Assembly: GCF_019492055.1 (NCBI RefSeq)
Contig: NZ_JAICBX010000001.1
Coordinates: forward strand, 1,658,696-1,722,695
Reading direction: 5' to 3'
DNA from: Flavimaribacter sediminis
GTDB lineage: Bacteria; Pseudomonadota; Alphaproteobacteria; Rhizobiales; Rhizobiaceae
Length of the DNA: 64,000 bases
The notes under the pieces were generated by a model that made no database searches, had not been told where the DNA came from, and was given only the letters and a program-made list of their open reading frames with translations. A program made the position numbers and the translations under genes. Each line of letters begins with the position of its first letter. Position 1 is the stretch's first letter. This document shows, one piece after another, positions 46,201 to 55,644 of the stretch.

Positions 46201-46608
46201 CGCTTCATCCAGGCTTGCAAGAGCGTCGTCGTCGACCGAAGGCGCATCCGGCAAACTTGAATCGACTTCCGGTTCGTTGGAGTTGTTTTCATCCGTCGCC
46301 GATTCGAACTCACCGGACAGGTCGCCGAAATCGAAGTCGTCGGAAATCTCTATTTCGTGGTCGATTGCGGTCCTCGCAACGGCAGCATCATCCACCCTGT
46401 GACCGGTCGCCTGATCATCGCCGGCGTCAAGCTCGCGCATCAACTCCTCTTCGAGATCGACTTCCAGGTCCACTTCGTTTTGCTGATCCTGGCTGTCCTC
46501 GGCGTCGACATCGTAACCCACGATCCTCGCGAGTTCCGCCAGAGGGTCCTCGTCCCTGTCGTCACTCTCGCCGTTCTTGTAATCTCGTGAATACTGGTTC
46601 TCGGCCAT
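43282..46608 (-). CDS. large acidic SPOR-domain membrane protein
   Basis: 1108 residues. Residues 1-700 are extremely acidic, with short repeated FDLDALF / LDFDALFEG / IDFDAFYSTFSL-like blocks (LDALFAQS, LDFDALFEGD, DFDAFYSTF). A single TM follows at about 706-728 (LVYGGVAVVALLLVGGAGFYWW), then a Pro/Ser/Ala-rich periplasmic linker. A C-terminal SPOR domain (about 1030-1108: GGYSVQISSQASEDAARADY) binds denuded septal peptidoglycan. The topology is that of an FtsN-like division protein. It sits between argS and nagZ, its usual alphaproteobacterial place. ATG 46608 has GAGG seven bases upstream. Confidence 0.9.
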   Translation of the reverse strand: MAENQYSRDYKNGESDDRDEDPLAELARIVGYDVDAEDSQDQQNEVDLEVDLEEELMRELDAGDDQATGHRVDDAAVARTAIDHEIEISDDFDFGDLSGEFESATDENNSNEPEVDSSLPDAPSVDDDALASLDEAADAERTDDEGVSDTPVIDFDAFYSTFSLSGEAETEEPVSDEAPTSDIVELEDQEQKPADEPNPFDLDALFAQSIEDEDAPQEKSPGAELTEEPEADFESLSLEDLHAEIEKTASDDKQSDDVTPDAVGAVAEEIKGEAETLPDQPAALHPFADSTDLPPLDFDALFEGDITENDFEPESELDLEGIDFSDPDEDAQHSETAESEAFQEHNTGSQGAKNDMNRPPSNDGPGKEPKNEQWPNARQETDETALSLEAELQAAFDALEGKSGSEQSPADPYRPEQAMYPSPDPYGDHEGDAEFTATLAELDNASRSEDGPYSEEAIASPDDDHAAPMEEDPIRPFQSYATPKPLATPDADSSAEYDNPVDEAADEQGLDLGDLLAAEIGEVESSVGSDETDYDQSPFDAGDIVEDDMAPDDMGVIEVPEYEEEETAATVPLDEDLNLSLEDELAAISVDVDASSYSASASDDRSEEPYDESEFLSEYADPAVAAEVAAHANALSHEFSDQSTHYEQEAPDWTDEPIEEFSEGDDFEDDDYPQQGYAATARYAEEDLDPEFAMDEFPELDEIRSESGRSKLVYGGVAVVALLLVGGAGFYWWDSSLQSSGQGEPPVIAASSDPVKIKPADPGGKTVPNQDLAVYDRVAGDGAETPTQENLVSTEEEPIDVVQRTLNPESLPLEGRSGVAEPVGSSAKSEDRLTANSMNPDPAAAADESYGVAPKRVRTLIVKPDGTIVSREQEPNAERSAFANDASTSGEDLPVSSSARLSVQETGETSAAQEPLPGSSAASGQQAAASALPPIDENIRNSGEIPLPAARPASTAATTSANQSQTQLASATTTRAAETANADGAGTNLRSSIQAPVPTSRPAEQPVDIVEAVTDRGNLAGSSQTASAGGYSVQISSQASEDAARADYNRQAQQYASVLGGRNAQIVRADIEGRGVFYRVRIPAGSKEEATRLCDSLKNAGGNCFVAR

Positions 46609-46760
46609 ACTCATGCCTCAAGTCCAAAATCTGCCCGGTTCGGCGGCGTCCAGCGCGTATGGTTCTTGTTGTTTGGATGCGCCCTGGTCCACGCCGCGAC
46701 GTCATGCGCGATTGCGTGGAAACGGATCAATGCCAGTACATTGTGGGCAAAAGGTGACAA

Positions 46761-48521
46761 CTATCGCATCTCCAACGGGGCCTGGGTGCCGGTAATTCCA
46801 AGACCTGACTTGAGCGTCGCTGCGACGGCGCTGACAAGTGCGAGTCTCGCCATGCTCAATTGTGGGTTTTCATGGTTAACAAATCGTAACTCCGGATTTT
46901 CCTTGCCTTTATTCCAGTGCTGATGAAACGCGCTGGCGAGATCGTAGAGGTAAAACGCCACCCGATGCGGCTCATGAGCGAGCGCCGCGCTTTCGACGAC
47001 GCGAGGGAATTCCGCAAGTTTTGCAACAAGCTGCAACTCGGTTTGATCCATTTCGAATGCGCGAATGGCGCCGACGGCGTCGAAACTGTCAGGTTCAAAT
47101 TCCGGAAACGCCTCCTGGGCCTGCCGAAATACGGAGTGACACCGTGCGTGCGCGTACTGCACGTAGAAGACAGGATTGTCCTTCGATTGCTCCGTCACTT
47201 TCGCAAAGTCGAAATCCAGCGGCTCCGTGTTCTTCCGGTAAAGCATCATGAAGCGAACCGGGTCACGGCCGACCTCATCGACCACGTCGCGCAGTGTCAC
47301 GAACTCGCCGGACCGTTTCGACATGCGCACCGGTTCGCCGTCCCTGAACAGCTTCACGAGCTGGCACAGGAGCACCGTCAGTTTCGACTTGCCGCCGGAC
47401 ACCGCCTTCGCCACGGCTTCAAGACGTTTGACATAGCCGCCGTGATCGGCGCCGAGCACGTAGATCATTTCCGAGAAGCCGCGCTCGTATTTATCGCGGA
47501 AATAGGCGACGTCCGCAGCGAAGTAGGTGTAGCTTCCGTCCGATTTGATCAGCGGCCTGTCGATATCGTCGCCGACTTCGGTCGACTTGAACAATGTCTG
47601 TTCCCTGTCTTCCCAGTCCTCCGGCAACTGTCCCTTGGGCGGTGGCAACTTGCCTTCGTAGACGTGCCCCTTGAAGGTCAGGTCGTTGATCGCCTCGCGG
47701 ATCGCTTTATCGCCGTTGTCATGCAGGGTTCTTTCGGAGAAGAAGACGTCGTGATGGATGTTGAGCGCATCGAGATCGTCGCGGATCATGTCCATCATGG
47801 CGTCGATCGCGCGGTCCTTTACCACGGGAAGCCACTGCGCTTCCGGAAGCGCCATCAGATCCCGGCCGAACTCCTCAGCGAGTTTCCGGCCGACCGGCGC
47901 GAGATAATCGCCAGGATAAAGCCCCGCGGGAATCTCGCCGATATCCTCGCCAAGCGCCTCCCGGTATCTCAGATAAAGCGATCTGGCCAGCGTATCGATC
48001 TGCGAGCCTGCATCGTTGATGTAGTATTCCCGGACGACGTCATAGCCTGCGAATTGCAGAAGACTGGCGAGCGAATCCCCGACGACCGCCCCACGGCAGT
48101 GACCGACATGCATGGGACCGGTCGGATTGGCCGACACGTATTCCACGTTGATCTTTTCGCTCTCGCCGACATTGACCCGACCATAATCGTCTGGCGCTTC
48201 GACGATGCCCCGCAAGACGCCACGCCAGTAGGCGGACGACAGCTTCATGTTGATGAAGCCGGGTCCGGCGATCGACAGGGACTCGATATCCGGGTCGTCC
48301 TTCAGTTGCTCGCAAATCTGCTCTGCAAGGGCGCGCGGATTGGTCGACAAAGGCTTGGCCAGAACCATGGCGGCGTTTGTCGCCACATCCCCGTGGCTGG
48401 GGTCGCGCGGCGGCTCCGCCTTTATGCGCGAAAAACTGATGTCGCCAGCCTTCTCGCTTATAGCGTCGAGTTTGTGTAGCGCATCGATGACGCGCTCTTC
48501 GAAGTCTCGGAAAAGATTCAT
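46761..48521 (-). CDS. argS: arginyl-tRNA synthetase
   Basis: 586 residues. The ArgS N-terminal domain ([15 protein letters not shown]) precedes the class I core: HIGH motif in [15 protein letters not shown], and a degenerate KMSKS motif reading PVRMSKRSG. The DALR anticodon-binding domain is C-terminal ([36 protein letters not shown]). The start is ATG 48521; the frame is open to 48581. It belongs to the dgt-argS-SPOR-nagZ-scp run. Confidence 0.98.
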   Translation of the reverse strand: MNLFRDFEERVIDALHKLDAISEKAGDISFSRIKAEPPRDPSHGDVATNAAMVLAKPLSTNPRALAEQICEQLKDDPDIESLSIAGPGFINMKLSSAYWRGVLRGIVEAPDDYGRVNVGESEKINVEYVSANPTGPMHVGHCRGAVVGDSLASLLQFAGYDVVREYYINDAGSQIDTLARSLYLRYREALGEDIGEIPAGLYPGDYLAPVGRKLAEEFGRDLMALPEAQWLPVVKDRAIDAMMDMIRDDLDALNIHHDVFFSERTLHDNGDKAIREAINDLTFKGHVYEGKLPPPKGQLPEDWEDREQTLFKSTEVGDDIDRPLIKSDGSYTYFAADVAYFRDKYERGFSEMIYVLGADHGGYVKRLEAVAKAVSGGKSKLTVLLCQLVKLFRDGEPVRMSKRSGEFVTLRDVVDEVGRDPVRFMMLYRKNTEPLDFDFAKVTEQSKDNPVFYVQYAHARCHSVFRQAQEAFPEFEPDSFDAVGAIRAFEMDQTELQLVAKLAEFPRVVESAALAHEPHRVAFYLYDLASAFHQHWNKGKENPELRFVNHENPQLSMARLALVSAVAATLKSGLGITGTQAPLEMR

Positions 48522-48640
48522 TTCTGTTCGTCCGGGAAACCGATGCAAATGCCGCAACCTTTCCGGTCGACGCAGGCGCAATGCCTTTCGATGGAAGGGA
48601 AACCGGCAATTGTGATGCTGTGCAAAATTGCGGGGCCGCT

Positions 48641-49855
48641 CTAGCGCAATTGCGGCGTATGGTCAAACAAGGCCCTGTGCTGTTCGACGGCGTAGGTGTC
48701 CGTCATCCCTGCAAGATAATCCCCAACGCGGCGGGCAAGCGCGTCGGCGCCGAGCATTTCGAGACCTTCGACCCAGTGGCCGCCCATCAATCCGGGGTTG
48801 TCGATATAGGCGTTAAAGAGATCCTTGACGATCGCAGCGGCGCCGCGGCGGACCCGCATGACGTCCGGGTGGCGGTACATGTTGGCGTAGAGGAATGACT
48901 TGATATCGCGATCCGTTTGCTGCATCTCGTCGGAAAAGCGCACAACCGTGCGCCCGGCGCGTCGGATGTCGTCCGGTGAATTGGGCCGCAATTCCTTCAA
49001 GGTTTGCTGCGCCATCGCGATTGCGTCCTCCACCATCAGCGTAATCTGACGGCGCATTATTTCGTGCGAAACGCGGCTTTCTTCGAGACCCGGGTATCGG
49101 TCGCGGGTGGACATCAGGAGTTCGCCCAGGAATGGCACGTCCTCCAGCATTTCGAGCGTCAGCAGACCGCTGCGCAAGCCATCGTCAATGTCATGGGTGT
49201 TGTAGGCGATATCGTCGGAAATAGCGGCTGCCTGCGCCTCGATGCTGGCGTGGCTTGCAAGCTGCAGATCGTTCAGCGCGTTGTAGTCGAGGACAGGTTT
49301 CGGCACAGGGCCTGACAGACCGTTTCCGTCGCTGCCGACCAGTGGACCATTGTGTTTGACGAGTCCTTCCAGGCTCTCCCACGTCAGGTTCAAACCGTCG
49401 AACTCGGCGTAGCGTCTTTCAAGCGCCGTGACGATGCGCAATGACTGGGCGTTGTGATCGAAGCCCCCCTGCTCTTTCAGGAGCTCGTCAAGAACGTCCT
49501 CGCCGGTGTGTCCGAAAGGCGTGTGCCCAAAGTCATGGACCAGCGCCACGCCTTCCGCGAGGTCTTCATCCGCGCGCAAGGCGCGGGCCAGCGCCCGCGC
49601 GATCTGCGCCACCTCGATCGTATGCGTGAGGCGCGTTCGATAGTGGTCGCCTTCATGGGCCACGAAGACCTGCGTCTTGTGCTTGAGGCGCCGGAAGGCC
49701 GTGGAATGGATGATCCGGTCTCGGTCGCGCTGGTATTCCGACCGCGTCGGGCTGACAGGCTCCGGATAGAGCCTGCCGCGTGTCAGCGCCGGGTCGCACG
49801 CCCACGGGGCGCGTTCCCTGAAACCGAAACCGAGCTCGCCTGTATCCAGTGCCAT
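48641..49855 (-). CDS. dgt: deoxyguanosinetriphosphate triphosphohydrolase-like protein
   Basis: 404 residues, an HD-domain dNTPase. The signature is [26 protein letters not shown], then [21 protein letters not shown] and [21 protein letters not shown], which hold the metal-binding H...HD...D residues. These proteins hydrolyse dNTPs to the nucleoside and triphosphate. ATG 49855 has GAAGG upstream. It is divergent from erpA and upstream of argS. Confidence 0.96.
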   Translation of the reverse strand: MALDTGELGFGFRERAPWACDPALTRGRLYPEPVSPTRSEYQRDRDRIIHSTAFRRLKHKTQVFVAHEGDHYRTRLTHTIEVAQIARALARALRADEDLAEGVALVHDFGHTPFGHTGEDVLDELLKEQGGFDHNAQSLRIVTALERRYAEFDGLNLTWESLEGLVKHNGPLVGSDGNGLSGPVPKPVLDYNALNDLQLASHASIEAQAAAISDDIAYNTHDIDDGLRSGLLTLEMLEDVPFLGELLMSTRDRYPGLEESRVSHEIMRRQITLMVEDAIAMAQQTLKELRPNSPDDIRRAGRTVVRFSDEMQQTDRDIKSFLYANMYRHPDVMRVRRGAAAIVKDLFNAYIDNPGLMGGHWVEGLEMLGADALARRVGDYLAGMTDTYAVEQHRALFDHTPQLR

Positions 49856-49958
49856 GAAAGGACCTTCCCCGTTGACGCCGCACGCCATTGTACATACCTA
49901 TATGCCCAAAGCATTAACACCATATCCCGCCGGTTCTTGAACCCGGTATGGAGGTTTC

Positions 49959-50294
49959 ATGGTAACTGATAAACAGGTCACATTGTCGGATGCGGCGGCT
50001 GTCCGCATCGCCGACATTCTCGCCGGGGAAGCCGGAAAATCGGCCTTGCGCGTCTCCGTGGAAGGAGGCGGTTGCTCCGGTTTTTCATACAAATTCGATC
50101 TCGTGGATGAAAGCGACGACGACGATCTCGTTCTGGAAAAGGGCAAGGCGCGCGTCCTGATCGATTCGCTTTCGCTGGTTTACATGGACGGCTCCGAAAT
50201 CGATTTCGTCGACAATCTCATGGGCCAGTCATTCCAGATCAACAATCCGAACGCCGTGGCGTCCTGCGGATGCGGAACGAGCTTCTCGATCTGA
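49959..50294 (+). CDS. erpA: iron-sulfur cluster insertion protein (A-type carrier)
   Basis: 111 residues of the HesB/IscA family. Three invariant cysteines appear in RVSVEGGGCSGFSYKF and NPNAVASCGCGTSFSI. A-type carriers hand over Fe-S clusters to apoproteins. ErpA and IscA cannot be separated with certainty from this sequence; the length and stand-alone location, away from an isc/suf operon, favour ErpA. xthA starts at the very next base. Confidence 0.93.
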   Translation: MVTDKQVTLSDAAAVRIADILAGEAGKSALRVSVEGGGCSGFSYKFDLVDESDDDDLVLEKGKARVLIDSLSLVYMDGSEIDFVDNLMGQSFQINNPNAVASCGCGTSFSI

Positions 50295-51098
50295 ATGAAG
50301 ATCGCGACCTGGAACATCAACGGCGTCAAGGCCCGTATCGACAACCTGGTGACCTGGCTGTCCGATAGCCAGCCGGACATCGCCTGTCTCCAGGAAATCA
50401 AGTCTGTCGACGAGAACTTTCCGCGCAAGCCCCTTGAGGATCTCGGCTATCACGTCGAGACACACGGGCAGAAAGGCTTCAACGGCGTCGCCCTTCTCTC
50501 GAAGATGAAGCCTGACGAAGTCAATCGCGGCCTGCCGCATTATGAAGACGACGGGCCGGCCGATGAACAGGCGCGTTTCATCGAAGGCGTGTTCAGCGTG
50601 AAAGGCGGCGCCTTGCGCGTCGTTTCTCTCTACCTCCCGAACGGAAACCCGGTCGATACGGAAAAATTTCCCTACAAGCTGTCCTGGATGTCCCGTCTCG
50701 AACGCTGGACCCGGGAGCGCCTGCCGCTCGAAGAGCCTCTAGTCCTGGCGGGCGACTACAACGTAATTCCGGAACCCTTCGATTGTCATGACCCGTCGGT
50801 CTGGGAAGGCGACGCTTTGTTTCGGGAGGAAAGCCGCGCGGCATTCCGCCGGCTGGAAAACCTGGGGCTCGCCGATGGGCTTCGCGCGACCTGCGATGCG
50901 CCGGGAGTCTACACGTTCTGGGACTACCAGGGCGGCGCATGGCAGAAGAACAACGGCATCCGCATAGACCATCTGATGCTATCGCCCGAAGCCGCGAACC
51001 GTCTCGAATCCGTTTCGGTCGAGAGCCATGTCAGGGCATGGGAGAAGCCGTCGGATCATGTGCCCGTTGCGGCCTTTCTGGATTTCGAGACCGTCTGA
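50295..51098 (+). CDS. xthA: exodeoxyribonuclease III
   Basis: 267-residue AP endonuclease/3'-5' exonuclease. It has MKIATWNINGVKARI, LQEIKSVDENFP (metal Glu), YLPNGNP, the GDYNV pair (LAGDYNVIPEPFD) and the final IDHLMLSPE and SDHVPV Asp-His dyad. It acts in base-excision repair. Its ATG abuts the erpA TGA (TGAATG). Confidence 0.97.
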   Translation: MKIATWNINGVKARIDNLVTWLSDSQPDIACLQEIKSVDENFPRKPLEDLGYHVETHGQKGFNGVALLSKMKPDEVNRGLPHYEDDGPADEQARFIEGVFSVKGGALRVVSLYLPNGNPVDTEKFPYKLSWMSRLERWTRERLPLEEPLVLAGDYNVIPEPFDCHDPSVWEGDALFREESRAAFRRLENLGLADGLRATCDAPGVYTFWDYQGGAWQKNNGIRIDHLMLSPEAANRLESVSVESHVRAWEKPSDHVPVAAFLDFETV

Positions 51099-51186
51099 TC
51101 GGGCGCTCCGCCTCCAATATCTTGCGCATTCGAGTAATTCAGGCGATCATGATCCAATTGTTGGTCGTCATGATGGTCCGGGCGCT

Positions 51187-51456
51187 ATGGGCAAGGTATT
51201 TGTTTTCGGAGCGGTAATCGCCACCCTATCGGTTCTGCCGACTGCAGCGCTTGCAGACGAAAACGGAATCGAGTGCAGTTGCGTCGCGAATGGCGAGCGC
51301 ATCGAGATCGGTAAGGTCGTCTGCCTGAGACCGGGCTCTGGAAAACCTTTCATGGCCCGCTGCGAACGCGTTCTCAACAATACGTCATGGAAGCGGCTGC
51401 AGGACGGATGCCCGACAGCCAATCTCGACATTTCCGACGGTCTGGAAAAACTCTGA
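51187..51456 (+). CDS. small secreted cysteine-containing protein, unknown function
   Basis: 89 residues. A signal peptide covers 1-23 (MGKVFVFGAVIATLSVLPTAALA). The 66-residue mature part has five cysteines (ECSC, VVC, ARC, DGC), suggesting disulfides in the periplasm. The ribosome site is weak. It follows xthA by 88 bp and ends exactly where exoR ends on the other strand (TGA abutting TCA). I do not recognise a named family. Confidence 0.72.
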   Translation: MGKVFVFGAVIATLSVLPTAALADENGIECSCVANGERIEIGKVVCLRPGSGKPFMARCERVLNNTSWKRLQDGCPTANLDISDGLEKL

Positions 51457-52254
51457 TCAGTTCTTGCCCTTGGCGATCATATCGTTCGCCAGCGCCATTG
51501 CGTTGCGCCGATCGGCTTCGCTGGCGAGTGAAAAGGCGTGTTCCTGCAGAGAACTGATCCATTCCCTGTCGCTCATCTTGGCGCGATCCAGCGCCACCGT
51601 CATCATCGCCAGTCCACGAACCGAATTGCCTTCCTGGAAAATCGCTTCTCCAAGAAGAGCCGTCGCGCCGGGATGTCCGGATTTGCGAGCGCGGTTGAGC
51701 CACTTCTTCGCCTGGCGTTTGTTGACGCCGCCGCCCTCGCCGTACCACATCATGTAGCCGAGCTGGAACTGGGCCTCGGGAACGCCAAAAGCGGACGCAG
51801 CCTGAAAATACAGTTCGCGGGCCTGGTTGAGGTCACGATTGACGGGACTTCCGGGAATTCCCTTCTGGTAGTAGCTGGCCAGAGACACGAGCGCATTCAC
51901 GAAGAAACCGGTGTCGCGAGATCCCGGCTCCACGCCCTGTCGCGCGATTTCGTCGAAAATCGTGAAGGCCTGGTAGTCGTCTTCGACGACGCCGTCGCCA
52001 TAGGCGTACATATTGGCAAGAGCCCAGCGCGCGCCAGGATGTCCCTTTTCGGCCGCATGACGATAGGCCTCAACCGCGTCGTCCTTCTGGCCTCTCTTGT
52101 AGGCCAGAAATCCGAATTTGAAGAGCTGCCTGGGCTCGGATTTTTCAGATATGCCCGCATCCGGATCGAACGCCAGCACAGGCGCTGTAAACGCGACCAG
52201 TGCCCCTACGACGCACGCAACAAGACCAGATGACACTTTACCAGATATCAGCAT
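51457..52254 (-). CDS. exoR: ExoR, periplasmic repressor of the ExoS-ChvI system
   Basis: 265 residues. Signal peptide 1-28 (cleavage VLA-F), then Sel1/TPR-like repeats: FKFGFLAYKRGQKDDAVEAY, GARWALANMYAYGDGV, DTGFFVNALVSLASYYQKG, EAQFQLGYMMWYGEGGG and KKWLNRARKSGHPGATAL. It matches remembered rhizobial ExoR along its length. ExoR binds and inhibits the sensor ExoS in the periplasm; its loss raises succinoglycan synthesis and alters motility. It is followed by an abutting convergent gene. A small ORF overlaps its start. Confidence 0.93.
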   Translation of the reverse strand: MLISGKVSSGLVACVVGALVAFTAPVLAFDPDAGISEKSEPRQLFKFGFLAYKRGQKDDAVEAYRHAAEKGHPGARWALANMYAYGDGVVEDDYQAFTIFDEIARQGVEPGSRDTGFFVNALVSLASYYQKGIPGSPVNRDLNQARELYFQAASAFGVPEAQFQLGYMMWYGEGGGVNKRQAKKWLNRARKSGHPGATALLGEAIFQEGNSVRGLAMMTVALDRAKMSDREWISSLQEHAFSLASEADRRNAMALANDMIAKGKN

Positions 52255-52490
52255 AACACCGTATTTTCTTCCACTCCGCAGTCACGGGCGACAACGCCCC
52301 TGAATGCGGCGACGTCTGTCTGCGCATTGTCGTGATGCGCGCCGGACGCGTCGTCTTCGCAATGTTCCTGTCCGTCAATCGTAGCGACACTCTCGATGTT
52401 CATATTCACCGTGTGTCGCGTTTGATGCGGCTCGGCGGCGGCCATTCGACCATGAAGTCGGATGAACTCTCCTGTTACCGTGACGCGCAT
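52248..52490 (-). CDS. possible small protein upstream of exoR (uncertain)
   Basis: An 80-codon ORF starting ATG 52490 (MRVTVTGEFIRLHGRMAAAE...) with GAGG six bases upstream. It ends in TGA inside the exoR start region, so the two reading frames overlap by 7 nt, as expected for translational coupling. No signal peptide, TM or known domain is visible, and residues are His/Asp/Ala-rich. The 471-bp gap 52255-52725 has no other feature I can support; remaining bases 52491-52725 are AT-richer and probably promoter. It may be a chance ORF. Confidence 0.35.
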   Translation of the reverse strand: MRVTVTGEFIRLHGRMAAAEPHQTRHTVNMNIESVATIDGQEHCEDDASGAHHDNAQTDVAAFRGVVARDCGVEENTVLC

Positions 52491-52725
52491 CAAGTTCCTC
52501 GATAGACGTTGCTTCGGCCCGAATTCATTCAGCCAACCCGCTGGATGAGACCGATGCGCCGAGTTTGTGGCGGGATGTGGGCAAATCCCGCCGCAGAAAT
52601 TCATAGCAAAGCTTTACGAAGAATGTGTTGCCAAACAGCCACAATTCGTGAGACCGGGCAGATAATACTGCCCATTCAGAACTTTTTCTGCAGAGCGGGT
52701 ATTATGGCAACAGTTGAATACTGTC

Positions 52726-55515
52726 TTAAGAACTTGCTTCAGCAACCCGCTGTAGAGCATTGGCAAGACGTTCTTTCTGTCCAATCAGCTCTTTCTGTTT
52801 CTCGCGCTCGGCTTCAACGACGTCCGGTCTGGCGTTCTGTATAAACTTCTCGTTTTGAAGCTTCTTTTCCGACTTCTCGATATCCGAAGACACCTTGTTG
52901 AGCGCCTTCTCCAGACGCGCTTTTTCAGCGCCAAGATCAATCAGGTTGCCGAGAGGAAGACAATAGACCACGCCGTGCACGACCACTTGCACCGAGCCGC
53001 GCGGCGCTTCTTCTTCCAATACGATGTCGTCAACCCGAGCGAGTCTGTTGATAGCCGGCGTGTGACGCAGCAGTCGGTCGCACACATGCCTGTCGGCGTC
53101 GACCGTTATCAACGGGCCGGTCGCCGAAGGCGGAATATTCATCTCAGACCGCGCCGAGCGGATCTCTGTAATCAGGTCGATCAGCCAATTGATTTCGTCT
53201 GCGGCGGCGTCATCGGCGAAATCGTCCTGCGGCCACTCGGCGTGACACAGCAAGCCTTGTCGCTTGCTGCTCTGTGTCCACAGCTCCTCCGTCATGAAAG
53301 GCATGAAGGGGTGGAGCAGCTTGTAGATCTCGTCGAGCACATAGGCCGCACAAGCCTGCGATTCCCGACGTGATTCTTCGTCATCGCCAGAAAAGACAGG
53401 TTTCAGCAATTCCACATACCAGTCGCAGAACTGGTTCCAGACGAAACGGTAGGCCGACGACGCCGCGTCATTGAACCGGTAGGTTTCGATGGCTTGCGTA
53501 ATCTCGGAGTTGGTCCGGGACAGTTCCGTCAGGATCCACCGATTGATCGTCAGGCTCGCTTTTTCGGGCTTGAAATCCGGATCACGGGCGACGCCGTTCA
53601 TCTGGGCGAACCGCGTGGCGTTCCAAAGCTTGGTGCCGAAATTGCGGTATCCCTCGACCCGCTGCGGATCGAGTTTCACGTCCCTGCCCTGCGCCGCCAT
53701 GATGGCTAGCGTAAAACGCAGGGCGTCGGCGCCGTACTCCTCGATCAGTTCGATCGGGTCGATGACGTTGCCCTTGGACTTCGACATCTTGGCGCCGTTC
53801 TTGTCGCGAACCAGCGCATGTACGTAGACCGTATCGAACGGCTCTTGCGGAACGTCGTTTTCGTCCTTCATGAAATGCAGGCCGAACATCATCATCCGGG
53901 CGACCCAGAAAAAGATGATGTCAAAGCCGGTCACAAGCACGCTGGTCGGGTAGTACGTCGCAAGCTCCGGTGTTTTCTCGGGCCATCCCAGTGTCGAAAA
54001 CGGCCAGAGAGCCGACGAGAACCAGGTGTCCAGCACGTCTTCGTCGCGAACGAGCGCGACTGTCTCGCCGTAGTGTTCTGCGGCCGCCGCGATCGCTTCT
54101 TCTTCCGTCTTGGCGACGAAGATATGTTCGTCCGGTCCATACCAGGCCGGGATCTGGTGGCCCCACCACAATTGACGCGATATGCACCAGGGCTGGATGT
54201 TCTCCATCCACTCGAAATAGGTTTTCTCCCAGTTCTTCGGCACGAATTTCGTTCTGCCTTCGCGAACGGAAGCGATCGCCGGTCGCGCAAGAACCTCTGC
54301 GTCCACGTACCACTGGTCGGTCAGGTATGGCTCGATCGGCACGCCGCCGCGGTCGCCATGGGGCACTGCATGGACATGATCTTCAACCTTGTCCAGAAGT
54401 CCGAGGGCTTCCATGCGTTCAACGATTTTCTTGCGAACCACGAAACGGTCCTGACCGTCATAGGCGCTTATCGTCTCTGTCAGTTCATCCGATGACGGCA
54501 CGCCTTCAAGGAACTCCTCATTGCCGACCAGAGTTACAAACGCCTCACGGGTCATGATATTGACTGCGCGCAGCCCGGCGCGTTTGCCGACGTCAAAATC
54601 GTTGAAATCATGAGCCGGCGTCATCTTGACGGCGCCGGTCCCTTCTTCCGGGTTCGGGTACTCGTCGGCGACAATCGGTATGCGGCGCCCGACCAACGGC
54701 AGAATGACAGTCTTGCCGACAAGATCACTGTAGCGCTCATCGTCAGGATGAACTGCGACACCCGTATCACCAAGCATGGTTTCCGGTCGCGTTGTTGCGA
54801 CGACCAGATAATCCCGCGTCTCCCATTCCGTCGGATCGCCGTTTTCATCAAAGGCGACCGGATGCCGGTAGGTCGCGCCCTCCTCGAGCGGATAGCGGAA
54901 ATGCCACAGGTGACCCTGCGTCTCGACCTGCTCGACTTCCAGATCGGAAATGGCGGTGTTGAGCTTCGGATCCCAGTTGACGAGACGCTTGTCCTTGTAG
55001 ATCAGGCCTTCGTTGTAAAGCGAAACGAAGACTTCGAGCACCGCTGCAGACAGACCTTCATCCATTGTGAAGCGTTCGCGTGACCAGTCGCATGAAGCGC
55101 CGAGCCGGCGAAGCTGGTTGAAAATCGCGCCGCCGGATTCGGCCTTCCATTCCCATACCTTTTCAACGAACTGCTCGCGGGTCATGTCCCGCCGGTGGAG
55201 TTGCTGCTCCATCAACTTGCGCTCGACGACCATCTGGGTGGCGATGCCGGCGTGGTCCATGCCCGGCTGCCACAACACGTTCTTGCCGCGCATGCGCTCG
55301 AACCGAATCAGAATATCCTGAAGCGTGTCGTTGAGGGCGTGCCCCATATGCAGCGAGCCGGTGACATTGGGCGGCGGAATCACGATGCAGTAGGGATCGG
55401 CGTCCGGCTTGGCGCCCGCGCCTGCGCGAAAAGCGCCGGCGTCTTCCCAGCGTTTCGCAATTTCCAGTTCGCTGGAGGCAGCGTTATAGGTCTTTTCAAG
55501 CATACGATCGGCCAT
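52726..55515 (-). CDS. valS: valyl-tRNA synthetase
   Basis: About 929 residues. HIGH motif HMGH in PPPNVTGSLHMGHALNDTLQD; the editing domain follows (YLVVATTRPETMLGDTGVAVHP); KMSKS motif in KNGAKMSKSKGNVIDP; C-terminal coiled-coil (about 870-925) that contacts tRNA. It charges tRNA-Val. Starts are ambiguous: ATG 55515 (MADRMLEKTYN) or ATG 55503 (MLEKTYN, the usual family start); an upstream ATG-like start at 55551 is unlikely. It is upstream of exoR on the same strand. Confidence 0.97.
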   Translation of the reverse strand: MADRMLEKTYNAASSELEIAKRWEDAGAFRAGAGAKPDADPYCIVIPPPNVTGSLHMGHALNDTLQDILIRFERMRGKNVLWQPGMDHAGIATQMVVERKLMEQQLHRRDMTREQFVEKVWEWKAESGGAIFNQLRRLGASCDWSRERFTMDEGLSAAVLEVFVSLYNEGLIYKDKRLVNWDPKLNTAISDLEVEQVETQGHLWHFRYPLEEGATYRHPVAFDENGDPTEWETRDYLVVATTRPETMLGDTGVAVHPDDERYSDLVGKTVILPLVGRRIPIVADEYPNPEEGTGAVKMTPAHDFNDFDVGKRAGLRAVNIMTREAFVTLVGNEEFLEGVPSSDELTETISAYDGQDRFVVRKKIVERMEALGLLDKVEDHVHAVPHGDRGGVPIEPYLTDQWYVDAEVLARPAIASVREGRTKFVPKNWEKTYFEWMENIQPWCISRQLWWGHQIPAWYGPDEHIFVAKTEEEAIAAAAEHYGETVALVRDEDVLDTWFSSALWPFSTLGWPEKTPELATYYPTSVLVTGFDIIFFWVARMMMFGLHFMKDENDVPQEPFDTVYVHALVRDKNGAKMSKSKGNVIDPIELIEEYGADALRFTLAIMAAQGRDVKLDPQRVEGYRNFGTKLWNATRFAQMNGVARDPDFKPEKASLTINRWILTELSRTNSEITQAIETYRFNDAASSAYRFVWNQFCDWYVELLKPVFSGDDEESRRESQACAAYVLDEIYKLLHPFMPFMTEELWTQSSKRQGLLCHAEWPQDDFADDAAADEINWLIDLITEIRSARSEMNIPPSATGPLITVDADRHVCDRLLRHTPAINRLARVDDIVLEEEAPRGSVQVVVHGVVYCLPLGNLIDLGAEKARLEKALNKVSSDIEKSEKKLQNEKFIQNARPDVVEAEREKQKELIGQKERLANALQRVAEASS

Positions 55516-55644
55516 CAAATGAGGGAGTTTTCGCAAGGGATTTACCGCCACTGGCCGCGGCTTTCAACCCGTATGGCCGCGGCTATGGCCGATCGCTACA
55601 GGCGGCGCGCAGCAGCGCGCGCCGATAACCGTCGAAAGATGCGT

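Noticed and set aside
46917..48479. 520-codon plus-strand frame
   Set aside because: Antisense to argS, which has intact HIGH and KMSKS-type motifs.
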